Program-made: the position numbers and the translations under genes
The notes under the pieces: generated by a model
The model's input: only the letters and a program-made list of their open reading frames with translations
What the model was told of the DNA's origin: nothing
Databases searched by the model: none
In this document: positions 63,051-64,000 of the stretch, one piece after another
How the letters are laid out: each line of letters opens with the position of its first letter
Position numbering within the stretch: the first letter of the stretch is position 1
Assembly: GCA_016707885.1 (NCBI GenBank)
Contig: JADJGU010000004.1
Span: 124,001 to 188,000 of the forward strand
Origin: Sphingomonadales bacterium
Lineage (GTDB): Bacteria > Pseudomonadota > Alphaproteobacteria > Sphingomonadales > Sphingomonadaceae
Direction of reading: 5' to 3'
Length of the DNA stretch: 64,000 nt

Positions 63051-63165
63051 CCCATGATAAAATCCTGTTCGGGACTAGGTGGTTTCAGACTGTCCCAACG
63101 CCATTACTGCAAAGCGCAAAGCACAGCTTTATATTCGGCGCATCACCACTCGATGGAGACAATAG

Positions 63166-63420
63166 ATGCGCAAACCCATAGACATCGATTCGGAACTGAA
63201 GGTGCTCGCCGACAAAGCGAAGCAACTGAAAGAGCGCCGCGTCCAACAGCTTGGCGAGCTGGTCATCGCCACCGGCGCGGATGCGCGGGACGCGGAAACG
63301 CTCGCGGGCGCGTTGCTTGAAATCAAGGAAACCAACGACGGCGCACGAAAGGAGAGCTGGCGCAAACGCGGCGCGGCTTTTCTTTCAAGGCACAGCGCGC
63401 AAGCGTGGAACGCGAACTGA
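63166..63420 (+). CDS. traC: Conjugal transfer protein TraC
   Basis: 84 residues. MRKPIDIDSELKVLADKAKQ, KERRVQQLGELVIATGADA and ESWRKRGAAFL match the TraC proteins of Ti-type transfer regions, relaxosome accessory proteins. It is preceded by GGAGA and divergent from traA across oriT. It overlaps traD by 16 bases if traD starts at GTG 63405. Confidence 0.88.
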   Translation: MRKPIDIDSELKVLADKAKQLKERRVQQLGELVIATGADARDAETLAGALLEIKETNDGARKESWRKRGAAFLSRHSAQAWNAN

Positions 63421-63728
63421 ACGCTTGTCCGAAGGCGCTCAGGCGACTGACAGCGGCGCGGCATCGGCTTGAAGCGCGAAAGGCCCGCACCGACATGCGC
63501 GAATGGCAGGTCAAACGGCGCGAGCGGACGCGGCAGTTGATCGAACTGGGCGGCCTTGTCGTGAAGGCCGATCTGGTCGAACTCACCAACGATGATCGCG
63601 CCACGCTCTACGGCGCGTTCCTCACCGTCGCCACCAAGCTGCGGGGCGATGAACGCGACCAGGCGCTGATGCTGTGGAAGCGCAAGGGCAAGCGGGCGTT
63701 TGAAGCTGACGCGGATGAAGTGAGCTAA
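63405..63728 (+). CDS. traD: Conjugal transfer protein TraD
   Basis: Small relaxosome-associated protein. The core RTRQLIELGGLVVKADLVEL and ATLYGAFLTVATKLRGD matches TraD of Ti-type elements. GTG 63405 gives 107 residues and couples it to traC; an internal ATG 63495 would give about 77, nearer the usual length. The true start is unsettled. Confidence 0.85.
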   Translation: MERELNACPKALRRLTAARHRLEARKARTDMREWQVKRRERTRQLIELGGLVVKADLVELTNDDRATLYGAFLTVATKLRGDERDQALMLWKRKGKRAFEADADEVS

Positions 63729-63743
63729 GACGTAAGCGCGGTT

Positions 63744-64000
63744 CTAAGCAAGCGGGTCCAAAGTTCCCAACCATGCGACGAGCGCGATTATGGCCGCCGC
63801 CGTTGCCGCTTCGACAACGACGCTACGACGCATCGCCATAAGTTCGGCGCGGGGTTCGCCGGTTTGCCGGGCGTTTGCGATGCGGGGTCAAGCGCCACCG
63901 GTTGAGGCGCCGCCAGTGCGAGCATCGCGACGAACGCAGCCAGCTTGGCAAACAGAAGCTGGCCATATGGCCCCGCAAGGCTGTCGCCGATCCCATTCCA
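63744..64000 (-). CDS. copD: CopD-like copper resistance membrane protein, partial and frame-broken
   Basis: Only the C-terminal end is in the window. LAGPYGQLLFAKLAAFVAML, then LNRWRLTP and finally EAATAAAIIALVAWLGTLDP, ending at 63744, match the last membrane helices of CopD proteins. The three parts lie in different frames, with breaks near 63905 and 63885. It points away from traD on the opposite strand and suggests copper-resistance cargo on the element. Confidence 0.82.

Overview
The window reads as a sphingomonad-like alphaproteobacterium (Sphingopyxis, Sphingorhabdus or Sphingomonas relatives). The inference rests on the gene set: a Caulobacter/Xanthomonas-style TonB receptor beside LacI, cupin-like and DUF6445-like genes, a Lap-type adhesin, a Tad/Cpa pilus locus, PAP2 proteins and a Ti-type TraA. 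No marker gene here fixes the genus.

Layout. 1-6253: a carbohydrate-type uptake module. It holds a TonB-dependent receptor running off the left edge, a LacI-family regulator with two perfect palindromic operators in front of the receptor, a DUF6445-like 2OG/Fe(II) oxygenase-fold gene split by a 1257-bp IS3 element, and a divergent cupin/JmjC-like gene. 6810-33060: a giant-adhesin system. One minus-strand run goes adhesin (about 5950 codons), OmpA-like protein, TolC-like protein, type I ABC transporter, membrane-anchored cell wall hydrolase and HlyD-type adaptor. A LapG-type cysteine protease faces it convergently. The adhesin has a PAAG tetrapeptide at residues 113-116, where LapG substrates are cut. 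33525-35811: a histidine kinase and NarL-type regulator, transcribed away from the adhesin. 35808-48521: a Tad/Cpa pilus locus (cpaA, TPR proteins, tadC, tadB, cpaF, cpaE, two TadE-like pseudopilins, a TadG-like protein, a lipoprotein, cpaC, cpaB and a Flp pilin). 48650-53751: a mixed stretch with a lipoprotein, a decayed RhuM gene, a GC-rich stretch without a recognised gene, two PAP2 phosphatases and a membrane protein. 53839-58570: fadH, a crotonase-family gene and recJ. 58660-58734: tRNA-Glu(UUC). From there to the right edge lies a conjugative or mobilizable element: DUF6118, the relaxase-helicase traA, a recognisable oriT, traC, traD and the start of a copD-like copper gene.

How it works together. 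The adhesin and the Tad pilus are two surface-attachment machines on either side of one two-component system. LapG would release the adhesin by cutting its N-terminal anchor, and the type I exporter would secrete it. No c-di-GMP receptor (LapD) is in the window.

Caveat. At least twenty single- or double-base frame breaks are scattered over unrelated genes, many of them in homopolymers. Most look like sequence or assembly errors. For such genes I give the span of the whole broken gene and say where the frame changes.
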